Shown: in pieces, positions 7,622 to 13,658 of the stretch | Position numbering within the stretch: position 1 is the stretch's first letter | Layout of the letters: each line of letters starts with the position of its first letter | Assembly (NCBI GenBank): GCA_030667105.1 | Contig: DAOUWN010000017.1 | Location: forward strand, 1 to 13,658 | Reading direction: 5' to 3' | Length of the DNA: 13,658 nt | Source of the DNA: Deltaproteobacteria bacterium | GTDB taxonomy: Bacteria; Desulfobacterota; Desulfobacteria; C00003060 | The notes under the pieces: model-generated | What the model was told of the DNA's origin: nothing | What the model saw: the letters and a program-made list of their open reading frames with translations, nothing else | Database searches by the model: none | Made by a program: the position numbers and the translations under genes

Positions 7622-7655
7622 TCTCCCGCCTGCGGGCCATAGCCTACGGCGGAGA
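7622..7655. repeat. Bulged palindromic repeat in the nrdD leader
   Basis: TCTCC-C-GCC (7622-7630) pairs with GGCGGAGA (7648-7655) around a 17-nt loop, and a smaller CCCGC/GCGGG stem is possible inside. Near-direct repeats GTTCACAGGTT (7605) and GTTCACGGTT (7661) flank it. It looks like a dispersed intergenic repeat. As part of the nrdD leader it would be transcribed. Confidence 0.5.
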
Positions 7656-7711
7656 GCCCCGTTCACGGTTACCAACAATGACCCTGTCCCTTATGTAGTA
7701 GGCAGGACGTA

Positions 7712-7740
7712 CATAAACCACAAGATATTGTAGTTGTCAA
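7712..7740 (-). promoter_or_regulatory. Candidate nrdD operon promoter
   Basis: A perfect -35 TTGACA (7740-7735), a 17-nt spacer, then TTTATG (7717-7712) as a weak -10 with 3 of 6 matches. Transcription would start near 7705 and leave a leader of about 130 nt containing the palindrome at 7622-7655. Confidence 0.45.
7718..7733 (-). promoter_or_regulatory. Candidate NrdR box upstream of nrdD
   Basis: On the minus strand CTACAATATCTTGTGG matches 12 of 16 positions of the published NrdR box ACACWATATATWGTGT, including all fixed positions of the core CWATAT.TWG. It sits exactly in the spacer behind the TTGACA of the nrdD promoter. A weaker box-like word (CTACTACATAAGGGAC, 7701-7686, 8/16) begins 32 nt further on, which is the spacing known for paired NrdR boxes. 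NrdR is the ATP/dATP-sensing repressor of ribonucleotide reductase genes. Confidence 0.6.
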
Positions 7741-7768
7741 GGGAAAAAAGAGATTTCCCCATTGACAA
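7734..7768. promoter_or_regulatory. Dyad spanning two back-to-back -35 elements
   Basis: TTGTCAA-GGGAAA (7734-7746) and TTTCCC-CA-TTGACAA (7754-7768) form an inverted repeat with a 2-nt bulge and a 7-nt centre. Each arm contains one TTGACA, one facing nrdD and one facing the outer-membrane gene. The symmetry could be an operator for both promoters or simply the meeting of two good -35 boxes; no known regulator site is recognised. Confidence 0.45.
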
Positions 7769-7789
7769 AAAAGCCTCATTCTTTATGCT
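7762..7789 (+). promoter_or_regulatory. Promoter of the outer-membrane protein gene
   Basis: TTGACA (7762-7767), a 16-nt spacer, TATGCT (7784-7789, 4 of 6). Transcription would begin near 7796, about 50 nt before the GTG at 7846. The first bases of the -35 would be the TTG start codon of the longest frame, which argues against that start. Confidence 0.55.
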
Positions 7790-7845
7790 TGCTGACCAAA
7801 AGGGAATTTGCGTTGTCATTTTCTGACAGAGAGGCGTTTTTTATC

Positions 7846-8751
7846 GTGTGGAAATTGGTTGTTATGATGTTTTGCCTTTCCGGCTTTGCGGGAACTTCCT
7901 TAGGAATGCTTTTTGCCGGTGAAACGGGTAATCATTATGCAAATGGCAGTGAAGGGATTAAAGCAGCAACGTTGCCGCCACCAGGTTTCTACTGGCGTAT
8001 GGACAACCAATTTGTCAACTCAAACACATTGACGGACAAGGATGGAGACGCACTGGATGTCGGCTATGACCTGAGTTTCTATTTATTGATTAATACATTT
8101 GCCTGGATTTCCAATACGAAGATTCTGGGGGCTGATTTTGGCGCTGACGTAATAATTCCACTAGTTTATACTGACGTTGAAATAAGGGCATCCGGAGTTC
8201 AAGACAATGAGTTCGGCTTGAGTGATATTGCCTTAGAGTCCTTTCTATCCTGGCACGGCGACCGTTATGACGCAGCATTCGGTCTGACCGTTTATATTCC
8301 AACTGGTGAATATGATAAGAATAAACCCGCCTCTCCAGGCAAAGATTTCTGGACGGGGATGATTACACTGGGAGGAACCTACTATTTTGATGCTCAGAAG
8401 ACCTGGTCTGCATCGATTCTCAGCCGATACGAAATTCACAGCAAGAAAGACGAGAGTGATGTAAGACTCGGTGATGATTTTCATTTTGAGTGGGGCATAG
8501 GCAAAACATTGGCAAAGATCTGGGACGTGGGACTAACCGGATACTGTCAGTGGCAGGTGACAGATGACAGGGGTTCAGGAGTTAGCTGGGATACGAGCGT
8601 GCATGACAGGGTTTATGCGATCGGTCCGGAGGTTAGGATTTTCATCCCGCCGGCCAAGTTTTTCATTTCGCTGAGGGGCCAGTGGGAGTTCGGCTCTGAA
8701 GACCGGGCTGAAGGAAATGTTACAACTCTTACTCTAACGAAGATTCTTTGA
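7846..8751 (+). CDS. Outer-membrane beta-barrel protein, phenol-degradation MetA type
   Basis: 301 residues from the GTG at 7846; AGAGG lies about 11 nt upstream. The frame is open back to TTG 7762, but that codon is part of a likely -35 box. From the GTG there is a clean signal peptide: MWK, a hydrophobic stretch of about 20, and a likely cut after LFA (residue 24). The mature start GSEGIKAATLPPPGFYW (from residue 34) is the hallmark of the MetA-pathway-of-phenol-degradation family (SphA-like). The rest alternates aromatic and polar residues as in short beta strands (SWHGDRYDAAFGLTVYIPTGEY; GGTYYFD) and ends in a strand-like TLTLTKIL. Family members are proposed outer-membrane channels for hydrophobic compounds, but function is mostly unproven. 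It is divergent from nrdD, and its last 23 bases overlap mtnA tail to tail. Confidence 0.8.
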   Translation: MWKLVVMMFCLSGFAGTSLGMLFAGETGNHYANGSEGIKAATLPPPGFYWRMDNQFVNSNTLTDKDGDALDVGYDLSFYLLINTFAWISNTKILGADFGADVIIPLVYTDVEIRASGVQDNEFGLSDIALESFLSWHGDRYDAAFGLTVYIPTGEYDKNKPASPGKDFWTGMITLGGTYYFDAQKTWSASILSRYEIHSKKDESDVRLGDDFHFEWGIGKTLAKIWDVGLTGYCQWQVTDDRGSGVSWDTSVHDRVYAIGPEVRIFIPPAKFFISLRGQWEFGSEDRAEGNVTTLTLTKIL

Positions 8752-9784
8752 GGGACACAAGCCTCCTCAGGTTGCTCTTGAAGGGCGGGGCGACTACTCC
8801 TTTTTCGGTAATAATGGCAGTTACATAGCGGTGAGGGGTTATGTCAAAGGCAGGACTCTGGGCTGCCACGCCCCGGGGAGTATTCCTTTTACCCTGAAAG
8901 TGGGTCACTTCATTTTCGTCTCGTTGCTCAATTGGAATTTCCTTTCCGCTCTTGATCGCAAAGTCGATCGTGGATAAAGGCGCGGCCACGTAGAAGGGGA
9001 TCTTGTGGGTCCTGGCCAGGACCGCTACCATGTAGGTGCCGATTTTGTTGGCCAGGTCGCCGTTAGAAGCAATGCGGTCGGCTCCCACAATCACTGCGTC
9101 CACCTGGCCCTGTTGCATGAAATAGCCGGCGGCATTGTCGGTAATGACAGTGACAGGTATGCCGGCCTTCAAGAGTTCCCAGGCCGTAAGGCGGGCCCCC
9201 TGCAAGAAAGGACGGGTCTCATCGGCCAGGACTTCTATCCGTTTTCCTGCTTCTACGGCTGCCCTCACAACGCCAAGGGCAGTGCCGTAACCGCCTGTGG
9301 CCAGGGACCCGGCGTTGCAGTGGGTCAACACACGACTCCTGTCGCTTAACAGCCTCTGGCCGTGGCGCCCCATGGCCCGGTTGATGGCAACGTCTTCCTT
9401 GAGAATTTTTTTTGCCTCTGCAACCAGCAGAGACTTGAGTTGCGCTACTTCCACGTGGCTGCTTCTTGCCACAACACGTCTCATCCGTTCTACGGCCCAC
9501 GCAAGGTTTACAGCCGTTGGCCTTGCTGCGGTCATGTCGCGGCACACGACATCCAGTTTTGCCTTGAACTGATCCATCTTGCTGGTACGGATCCTCAAGG
9601 CCCCCAGTGCAACACCCATGGCCGCTGCAATGCCAATGGCAGGAGCCCCCCTGATGACAAGATCCTTTATGGCCCCGATGACGGAGCTATAGCCCTTGCA
9701 GACGACATACTTTTCCTGCAAAGGCAGCTTTCGCTGGTCGATCATGATCACGTGATTATCTTTCCAGGCAATCGTCCTTATCAC
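8729..9784 (-). CDS. mtnA: S-methyl-5-thioribose-1-phosphate isomerase (MtnA)
   Basis: 351 residues from a GTG whose GTGA overlaps the stop of gatB; AAAGGAGA (9796-9789) is 4 nt upstream. The eIF2B-like isomerase fold is marked by RGAPAIG (45-51), [11 protein letters not shown] (87-97), [18 protein letters not shown] with C156, the catalytic cysteine, and [21 protein letters not shown] with D236, the catalytic acid. [19 protein letters not shown] near the end is also conserved. It converts methylthioribose-1-phosphate to methylthioribulose-1-phosphate in methionine salvage. In anaerobes it can also feed a carbon-salvage shunt, and no other salvage gene is visible here to decide between them. 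Length is as usual. The overlap suggests co-transcription with gatB. Confidence 0.95.
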   Translation of the reverse strand: MIRTIAWKDNHVIMIDQRKLPLQEKYVVCKGYSSVIGAIKDLVIRGAPAIGIAAAMGVALGALRIRTSKMDQFKAKLDVVCRDMTAARPTAVNLAWAVERMRRVVARSSHVEVAQLKSLLVAEAKKILKEDVAINRAMGRHGQRLLSDRSRVLTHCNAGSLATGGYGTALGVVRAAVEAGKRIEVLADETRPFLQGARLTAWELLKAGIPVTVITDNAAGYFMQQGQVDAVIVGADRIASNGDLANKIGTYMVAVLARTHKIPFYVAAPLSTIDFAIKSGKEIPIEQRDENEVTHFQGKRNTPRGVAAQSPAFDITPHRYVTAIITEKGVVAPPFKSNLRRLVSLKESSLE

Positions 9785-11205
9785 AACATCTCCTTTAGTA
9801 TCTCATTAACCAGCTTGGGGTTTGCCTTGCCCCGGGTCGCCTTCATCACCTGGCCCACAAAGAAGCCCAGCAACTTGGTTTTGCCCCGCTTATAGTCTGA
9901 GACCTCCTTTGGATAGTCGGCCAGAACTTGTTGAATAACCTCGGCAATTGCGTCAGCATCAGTTATCTGCACGAGGCCTTTTTCGCGGACAATGGCCTCC
10001 GGAGCGTTGCCGGATGATACCATCTCATCGAAAACTGTCTTTGCTATCTTGCCGCTGATAACCCCGGAGTCGATCAACCGCAACAACTCAGCCAAACGCT
10101 CAGGAGAGACCGGAGTTTGTTCAATTGTTTTGTTTTCTGCATTCAAAGCGGCTAAAAGGCTTCCCATTACCCAGTTGCTTAAGGTCTTTGGTTCGGGAAA
10201 GTGATTCACGCACGCTTCAAAGTAATCTGCCAACGCGCGAGAACCGGTCAGTAACTCCGCATCATAGGAAGGCAGATCATAGTCTGTAATAAAACGGCTT
10301 TTCTTTGCCGCGGGAAGCTCTGGAAGGCTTCTTTGGATCTCCTCAACCCACTGTTCATCAATGACGAGGGGAAGCAGATCCGGATCTGGAAAATAGCGGT
10401 AGTCGTGGGCTTCCTCTTTGCTCCGCATGGAAACAGTGATCCCTTTGGCCGGGTCCCAAAGCCGAGTCTCCTGCACGACCTCTTTGCCATCTTCAATGAG
10501 CGATCCTTGCCGCTCGATCTCACAGGCAAGGGCATTTTCAACATGCTTGAAGGAGTTCATGTTCTTGAGCTCCGTACGTGTTCCAAGGGTATCGGCGCCC
10601 ACAGGCCGGACAGAGACATTGGCGTCACACCTGAAACTCCCCTCTTCCATATTTCCGTCACATATTTCCAAATATCTGAGGATGGCCCTGAGTTGTCGCA
10701 GATAGGCCCCCGCCTCTTCCGGCGTACGAATGTCCGGCTCGCTCACAATCTCGATCAGAGGAACCCCCGTGCGGTTATAATCGACCGCACTAACGGGTCG
10801 ATAGGGATCATGAATGAGTTTTCCGGCATCCTCTTCCATATGGATGCGGGTTATGCCGATCCGTTTTGTCTCTCCATTGACCTCAATAAGAATATGTCCG
10901 TGCTCTGCAATGGGCAGTTCGTATTGGGATATCTGATACCCTTTGGGAAGATCAGGATAGAAATAGTTCTTACGAGCAAAGCGGCTCAAGGGCGCAACAG
11001 CACAATTTGTGGCAAGTGCCATGCGAAGGGCATAATCCACGACTGTGCGATTCAGCACCGGAAGCACCCCTGGCATTCCAAGACAGACGGGGCAGGTATG
11101 GGTATTGGGCGGCGCGCCAAACTCTGTGGAGCAACTGCAAAAGATCTTGCTTTTTGTAAGAAGCTGAGCATGGATTTCAAGGCCGATAACGGGTTCATGG
11201 TTCAT
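9781..11205 (-). CDS. gatB: Asp-tRNA(Asn)/Glu-tRNA(Gln) amidotransferase subunit B (GatB)
   Basis: 474 residues from ATG, with GAGG about 10 nt upstream. GatB is the tRNA-binding kinase/transamidase subunit of the GatCAB complex. That complex amidates Glu-tRNA(Gln) and, where needed, Asp-tRNA(Asn) in the cytoplasm. [16 protein letters not shown] starts the cradle domain. Zn-type cysteines are present (C23/C25, C38, C41 in [15 protein letters not shown]). [19 protein letters not shown] (78-96), [13 protein letters not shown] (189 on) and [19 protein letters not shown] (261-279) are all intact. The C-terminal YqeY/tail domain ends in [15 protein letters not shown]. gatA and gatC are not in the window. 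It overlaps mtnA by 4 bases. Confidence 0.97.
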   Translation of the reverse strand: MNHEPVIGLEIHAQLLTKSKIFCSCSTEFGAPPNTHTCPVCLGMPGVLPVLNRTVVDYALRMALATNCAVAPLSRFARKNYFYPDLPKGYQISQYELPIAEHGHILIEVNGETKRIGITRIHMEEDAGKLIHDPYRPVSAVDYNRTGVPLIEIVSEPDIRTPEEAGAYLRQLRAILRYLEICDGNMEEGSFRCDANVSVRPVGADTLGTRTELKNMNSFKHVENALACEIERQGSLIEDGKEVVQETRLWDPAKGITVSMRSKEEAHDYRYFPDPDLLPLVIDEQWVEEIQRSLPELPAAKKSRFITDYDLPSYDAELLTGSRALADYFEACVNHFPEPKTLSNWVMGSLLAALNAENKTIEQTPVSPERLAELLRLIDSGVISGKIAKTVFDEMVSSGNAPEAIVREKGLVQITDADAIAEVIQQVLADYPKEVSDYKRGKTKLLGFFVGQVMKATRGKANPKLVNEILKEML

Positions 11206-11497
11206 ATTAGTAGTTCCTCATTGCCAAACTAAAACCGTGTACACATCGAAATTGTGAGCACATGACAGGTAAATGCCTAAAATGCCTAAAATGAGCTAAA
11301 ATGCCTAAAGTTCAGGAACAAAGATCTGGTCAGTCGTGATGGTTTCCTAAGTGGTTGAGGCTTTCTGCGAAACCGTCAAAGTTGGACATAATCATTAGCA
11401 ATTCAGAAATTGCGGAATCTGGCAAGACCCCACAAGCCCTTGATTCCTCAATGCCCCAGTTCCTCAGTCCCTTCAACTTTAGGCATTTTAGCTCACT
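11206..11497. other. 292-nt intergenic gap between the acyl-CoA synthetase and gatB
   Basis: Apart from the 32-nt inverted repeats it holds AT-rich sequence with short CTCAATGCC / CCTCAGTCCC words (11446-11470) typical of degenerate direct repeats. An 8-bp palindrome GTGTACAC lies near 11238. No convincing promoter, tRNA or terminator is seen. A 19-residue frame on the minus strand (11389-11330) is present but unsupported. Confidence 0.5.
11281..11312. repeat. Left arm of a 32-nt inverted repeat
   Basis: Built from the word AATGCCTAAA repeated with an AGCTAAA spacer; an extra AAATGCCTAA precedes it (11271-11280). It matches the complement of 11475-11506 at 31 of 32 bases. Confidence 0.8.
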
Positions 11498-11506
11498 TTA
11501 GGCATT
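11475..11506. repeat. Right arm of the 32-nt inverted repeat, overlapping the synthetase stop codon
   Basis: Complement of 11281-11312 with a single mismatch. The TAA stop of the synthetase (11500-11498) and its last codons are inside this arm. The loop between arms is 162 nt. Confidence 0.8.
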
Positions 11507-13471
11507 TTTGTTCAGTTCAGGCCCTTGAATGTAATCGAGTGCCCCGGGATTCTCCACCGAGGCTAGATCTCCGGGGTCTTCTCCAGTATACTTCTTGCGA
11601 ATGGCTTTTCTTACAATCTTCATGGATCTCGTCCTGGGAAGATCGGGCACGATCTCAACGGCCCTGGGCCTGAGATTTTTGCCCATCACCCTGGTCACAT
11701 GCCGGGAGATTTCATCCCTGAGTCTGTCAGAAGGCTCGTACTCATCCTTTAGAATCACAAAACAGACAATGTCAGAACCTTTCAGTTTGTCAGGCACGCC
11801 GATGACTGCAGATTCCCTCACGGCCTCATGGTCCATGAGGGCAGACTCAATCTCGCCAGCCCCTGTGCGAACACCTGCCACATTGATGGTGTCGTCCGAC
11901 CTGCCGTGGAGGGTGAGTTGTCCGTCCTTGTTCCTCTTTATGTAGTCTCCGTGGTACCAGACATCAGGATTAGCCTCCCATGAAAAATAAGTGTCAATGT
12001 AGCGTTGCCAGTCGCCAAGAAATCCCCTGGTCAGCGATGGCGCCGGTTTTAGCAGGACAAGGTGCCCCTTGCCCACACTTATCAGCTTGCCGTCATCGTC
12101 GGCGATCCCGATGGCCATGCCCAACCCGGGCATCCCAACAGAACAGGGTTTAAGCGGGGTAAGGGGGGAGGGAGAGACCAGGCAGCCACACATCTCTGTC
12201 CCGCCGCTGATATTTATGATGGGCGCGCGACCCTGCCCGATATTTTCAAAGACCCACATGTAACTTTCAGGGTCAAAGGGCTCCCCTGTGGAGCCGAGGA
12301 ATTTCAGAGAAGACAGGTCATATTTTCTTATCCATTCCTCTCCTTTTGTTTTCAAGCTTCGACCGTAAGTGGGAGAAAGGCCCAGGTGCGTGAGCCTGTG
12401 GCGTGTGACCATGTCAAGGACCCGCTCGTGATTCGGATACAGGGGATTCCCGTCATATATTAGGTAGCAACCTCCAAAATGCTGGACCCCTATGACTTCC
12501 CACGGTCCCATCATCCAACCGATGTTCGTGATCCAAAAAAATCTGGCGTCAGGTTTCACGTCAAAGTAAAAACCCAGCTCCTTGACAACCTGCGCCAAGA
12601 CGCCCCCAACGCGATGGAGCGTTCCTGTTGGCTTGCCCGTGGTGCCGGACGAATAAAGAATCATGGCAAGGTCTTCGGCATCAAGGACAGCAGTTTCAAA
12701 CTCTGAGGATTGCTTTGGCACCAGATCGTGCCACCATATGTCGCGGCCTTTCACCCAGGGGATCTTGTCGTCTTTCTGCCGCCTGACCACGACGACGTGA
12801 CGGAGACCCGGTACACCTTTGGCGGCTTTGTCACACGTCGCCTTAAGAGCAACGGGTTTTTTCTTGTAGAAACCAACGTCTGCGGTCAGGAGAACCCTTG
12901 CCTTGGCGTCTGCCAGCCTCACACCCAGGGGTTTTGCCCCAAAACCTGAAAATATGGGAATGATGGGCGCCCCCAATTTCATGCAGGCCCAGAAGGCCAC
13001 GATAAGTTCCGGGATCATAGGCATATACAGACCAACCGCCACGCCTTTCTTCACACCCAGGGACTTGAGGGCATTGGCACACTGGTTGGCGGCCACATGA
13101 AGATCCAGGTAGGTCCATTTTTCCACCGTGCCGTCTTCGGCCTCCCAGATAAAAGCCAGGCGATTTTTTGAACAAGGGTCCACGGCATGGCGGTCCAGAC
13201 AATTATAAGCAATGCTGAGCTTGCCTCCCACAAACCAGCGCGCTCTCTCAAAGGATCTGGAACCGTCCAGATCCAGGACCGTGTCGTATTTCCTGTGCCA
13301 GTGGACGCCCAAATAGTCGATAGCGGCGGGCCAGAACCATTTAATGTCCTTTACGGACTTCTGATACAGTTCTTTGTACGTCCTGATTCCCCATTGCCCC
13401 ATGAAGCCCTTCACATTGGACCCTTCAACATATTGCTTGGTAGGTTTCCAAATGATTTCTGACTCTTTCAT
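11498..13471 (-). CDS. AMP-forming acyl-CoA synthetase (acetyl/acetoacetyl-CoA synthetase superfamily)
   Basis: 657 residues from the ATG at 13471, with GGAAGG 5 nt upstream. The frame is open to TTG 13627, but that part runs over a putative promoter and a dispersed-type repeat. It activates a short carboxylic acid to acyl-CoA via acyl-AMP in the cytoplasm. An ACAS_N-like region (FMGQWGIRTYKELYQKSV) comes first. Motif A3 is YSSGTTGKPTG (273-283). GWMMGPW (318-324) is close to the GWMM of acetoacetyl-CoA synthetases. SGGTE is at 422-426, YHGD at 506-509, GRSDDTINVAGVRTGAGEIE from 523, and the catalytic lysine K618 is in TRSMKIVR. Two oddities: T282 where A3 almost always has Lys, and Met instead of Gly before the catalytic Lys. 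The C-terminal NKNA is encoded by the inverted repeat. Substrate is undecided (acetate, propionate, acetoacetate or other). Confidence 0.88.
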   Translation of the reverse strand: MKESEIIWKPTKQYVEGSNVKGFMGQWGIRTYKELYQKSVKDIKWFWPAAIDYLGVHWHRKYDTVLDLDGSRSFERARWFVGGKLSIAYNCLDRHAVDPCSKNRLAFIWEAEDGTVEKWTYLDLHVAANQCANALKSLGVKKGVAVGLYMPMIPELIVAFWACMKLGAPIIPIFSGFGAKPLGVRLADAKARVLLTADVGFYKKKPVALKATCDKAAKGVPGLRHVVVVRRQKDDKIPWVKGRDIWWHDLVPKQSSEFETAVLDAEDLAMILYSSGTTGKPTGTLHRVGGVLAQVVKELGFYFDVKPDARFFWITNIGWMMGPWEVIGVQHFGGCYLIYDGNPLYPNHERVLDMVTRHRLTHLGLSPTYGRSLKTKGEEWIRKYDLSSLKFLGSTGEPFDPESYMWVFENIGQGRAPIINISGGTEMCGCLVSPSPLTPLKPCSVGMPGLGMAIGIADDDGKLISVGKGHLVLLKPAPSLTRGFLGDWQRYIDTYFSWEANPDVWYHGDYIKRNKDGQLTLHGRSDDTINVAGVRTGAGEIESALMDHEAVRESAVIGVPDKLKGSDIVCFVILKDEYEPSDRLRDEISRHVTRVMGKNLRPRAVEIVPDLPRTRSMKIVRKAIRKKYTGEDPGDLASVENPGALDYIQGPELNKNA

Positions 13472-13577
13472 AGCTTCCTTCCAGTCCGGATCATTCTGAA
13501 TTTTCTTACCAGATGTCCCCTGAAAAGGCAAACGGGACGGCCTGCTTTTCTTTTGACAAGGTTCGCCATCAGACACT

Positions 13578-13583
13578 ATTATA
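13578..13583 (-). promoter_or_regulatory. Possible -10 element of the synthetase gene
   Basis: A perfect TATAAT on the minus strand in an A/T-rich stretch, about 107 nt before the ATG at 13471. No good -35 lies 16-18 nt upstream; the nearest TTGACT (13627-13622) is too far. Weak, but it agrees with the downstream start. Confidence 0.3.
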
Positions 13584-13624
13584 AAATTTTTCGTCCGGAT
13601 AAACTTGATGAACTCGTAAAAAGT

Positions 13625-13658
13625 CAAAAAATGTATTTTTTGTCATTCCGGCGAAAGC
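13625..13658. repeat. Dispersed-type repeat cut by the window edge
   Basis: A perfect 8-bp stem CAAAAAAT/ATTTTTTG with a 2-nt loop (13625-13642) runs into GTCATTCCGGCGAAAGC. That matches the left half of the GTCATTCCCGCGAAAGCGGGAAT type of element found many times in proteobacterial genomes. The right half of its palindrome lies outside the window. Confidence 0.55.

Noticed and set aside
10333..11232. 299-codon plus-strand open frame opposite gatB
   Set aside because: Antisense to highly conserved GatB motifs and without recognisable domains.
11330..11389. 19-residue minus-strand frame between the synthetase and gatB
   Set aside because: No ribosome binding site, no recognised family, and it sits in the loop of the inverted repeat.

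Overview
This 13.7 kb window looks chromosomal and probably comes from an anaerobic, Gram-negative deltaproteobacterium (Desulfobacterota-like). That placement is inference. It rests on an oxygen-sensitive class III ribonucleotide reductase operon, a predicted outer-membrane beta-barrel protein with a signal peptide, a transamidosome subunit (GatB), an AMP-forming acyl-CoA synthetase, and many short palindromic intergenic repeats. No rRNA, tRNA, CRISPR array, transposase or phage gene is visible.

Left block, plus strand (1-4195): the 3' end of a family 2 glycosyltransferase resembling polyprenyl-phosphate sugar synthases, then two large membrane glycosyltransferases of the GT39/PMT type. The first of these carries five C-terminal TPR units, and the second is coupled to it with a 4-nt gap. 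A plausible division of labour is that the GT2 enzyme makes a lipid-linked sugar and the GT39 enzymes use it on the outer face of the inner membrane.

Middle block, minus strand (4244-7575): an anaerobic ribonucleotide reductase operon in the order nrdD - glutaredoxin-like redoxin (NrdH-like) - nrdG. The nrdG reading frame is intact over 242 codons except for one in-frame TAG at codon 64, between the radical-SAM cysteine motif and the GGE motif. The nrdH/nrdG junction has been invaded by short complementary repeats that encode the redoxin tail and contain the nrdG start codon. Upstream of nrdD is a TTGACA promoter element with a good NrdR-box match in its spacer. It stands back to back with a second TTGACA that drives the divergent outer-membrane gene.

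Right block: a plus-strand outer-membrane protein of the phenol-degradation MetA type (7846-8751) overlaps, tail to tail, the minus-strand pair gatB-mtnA. These two overlap by GTGA. Upstream of them is an acyl-CoA synthetase of the acetyl/acetoacetyl-CoA synthetase superfamily (11498-13471) with two unusual residues in otherwise conserved motifs. The 292-nt gap between it and gatB carries a near-perfect 32-nt inverted repeat, one arm of which contains the synthetase stop codon. A further dispersed-type repeat is cut by the right edge.

Several longest-frame starts run into repeats or promoter elements (7762, 7590, 13627), so internal starts are preferred. Main points for a second look: the amber codon in nrdG, the repeat-built nrdH/nrdG junction, the NrdR/divergent promoter architecture, and the altered synthetase motifs.
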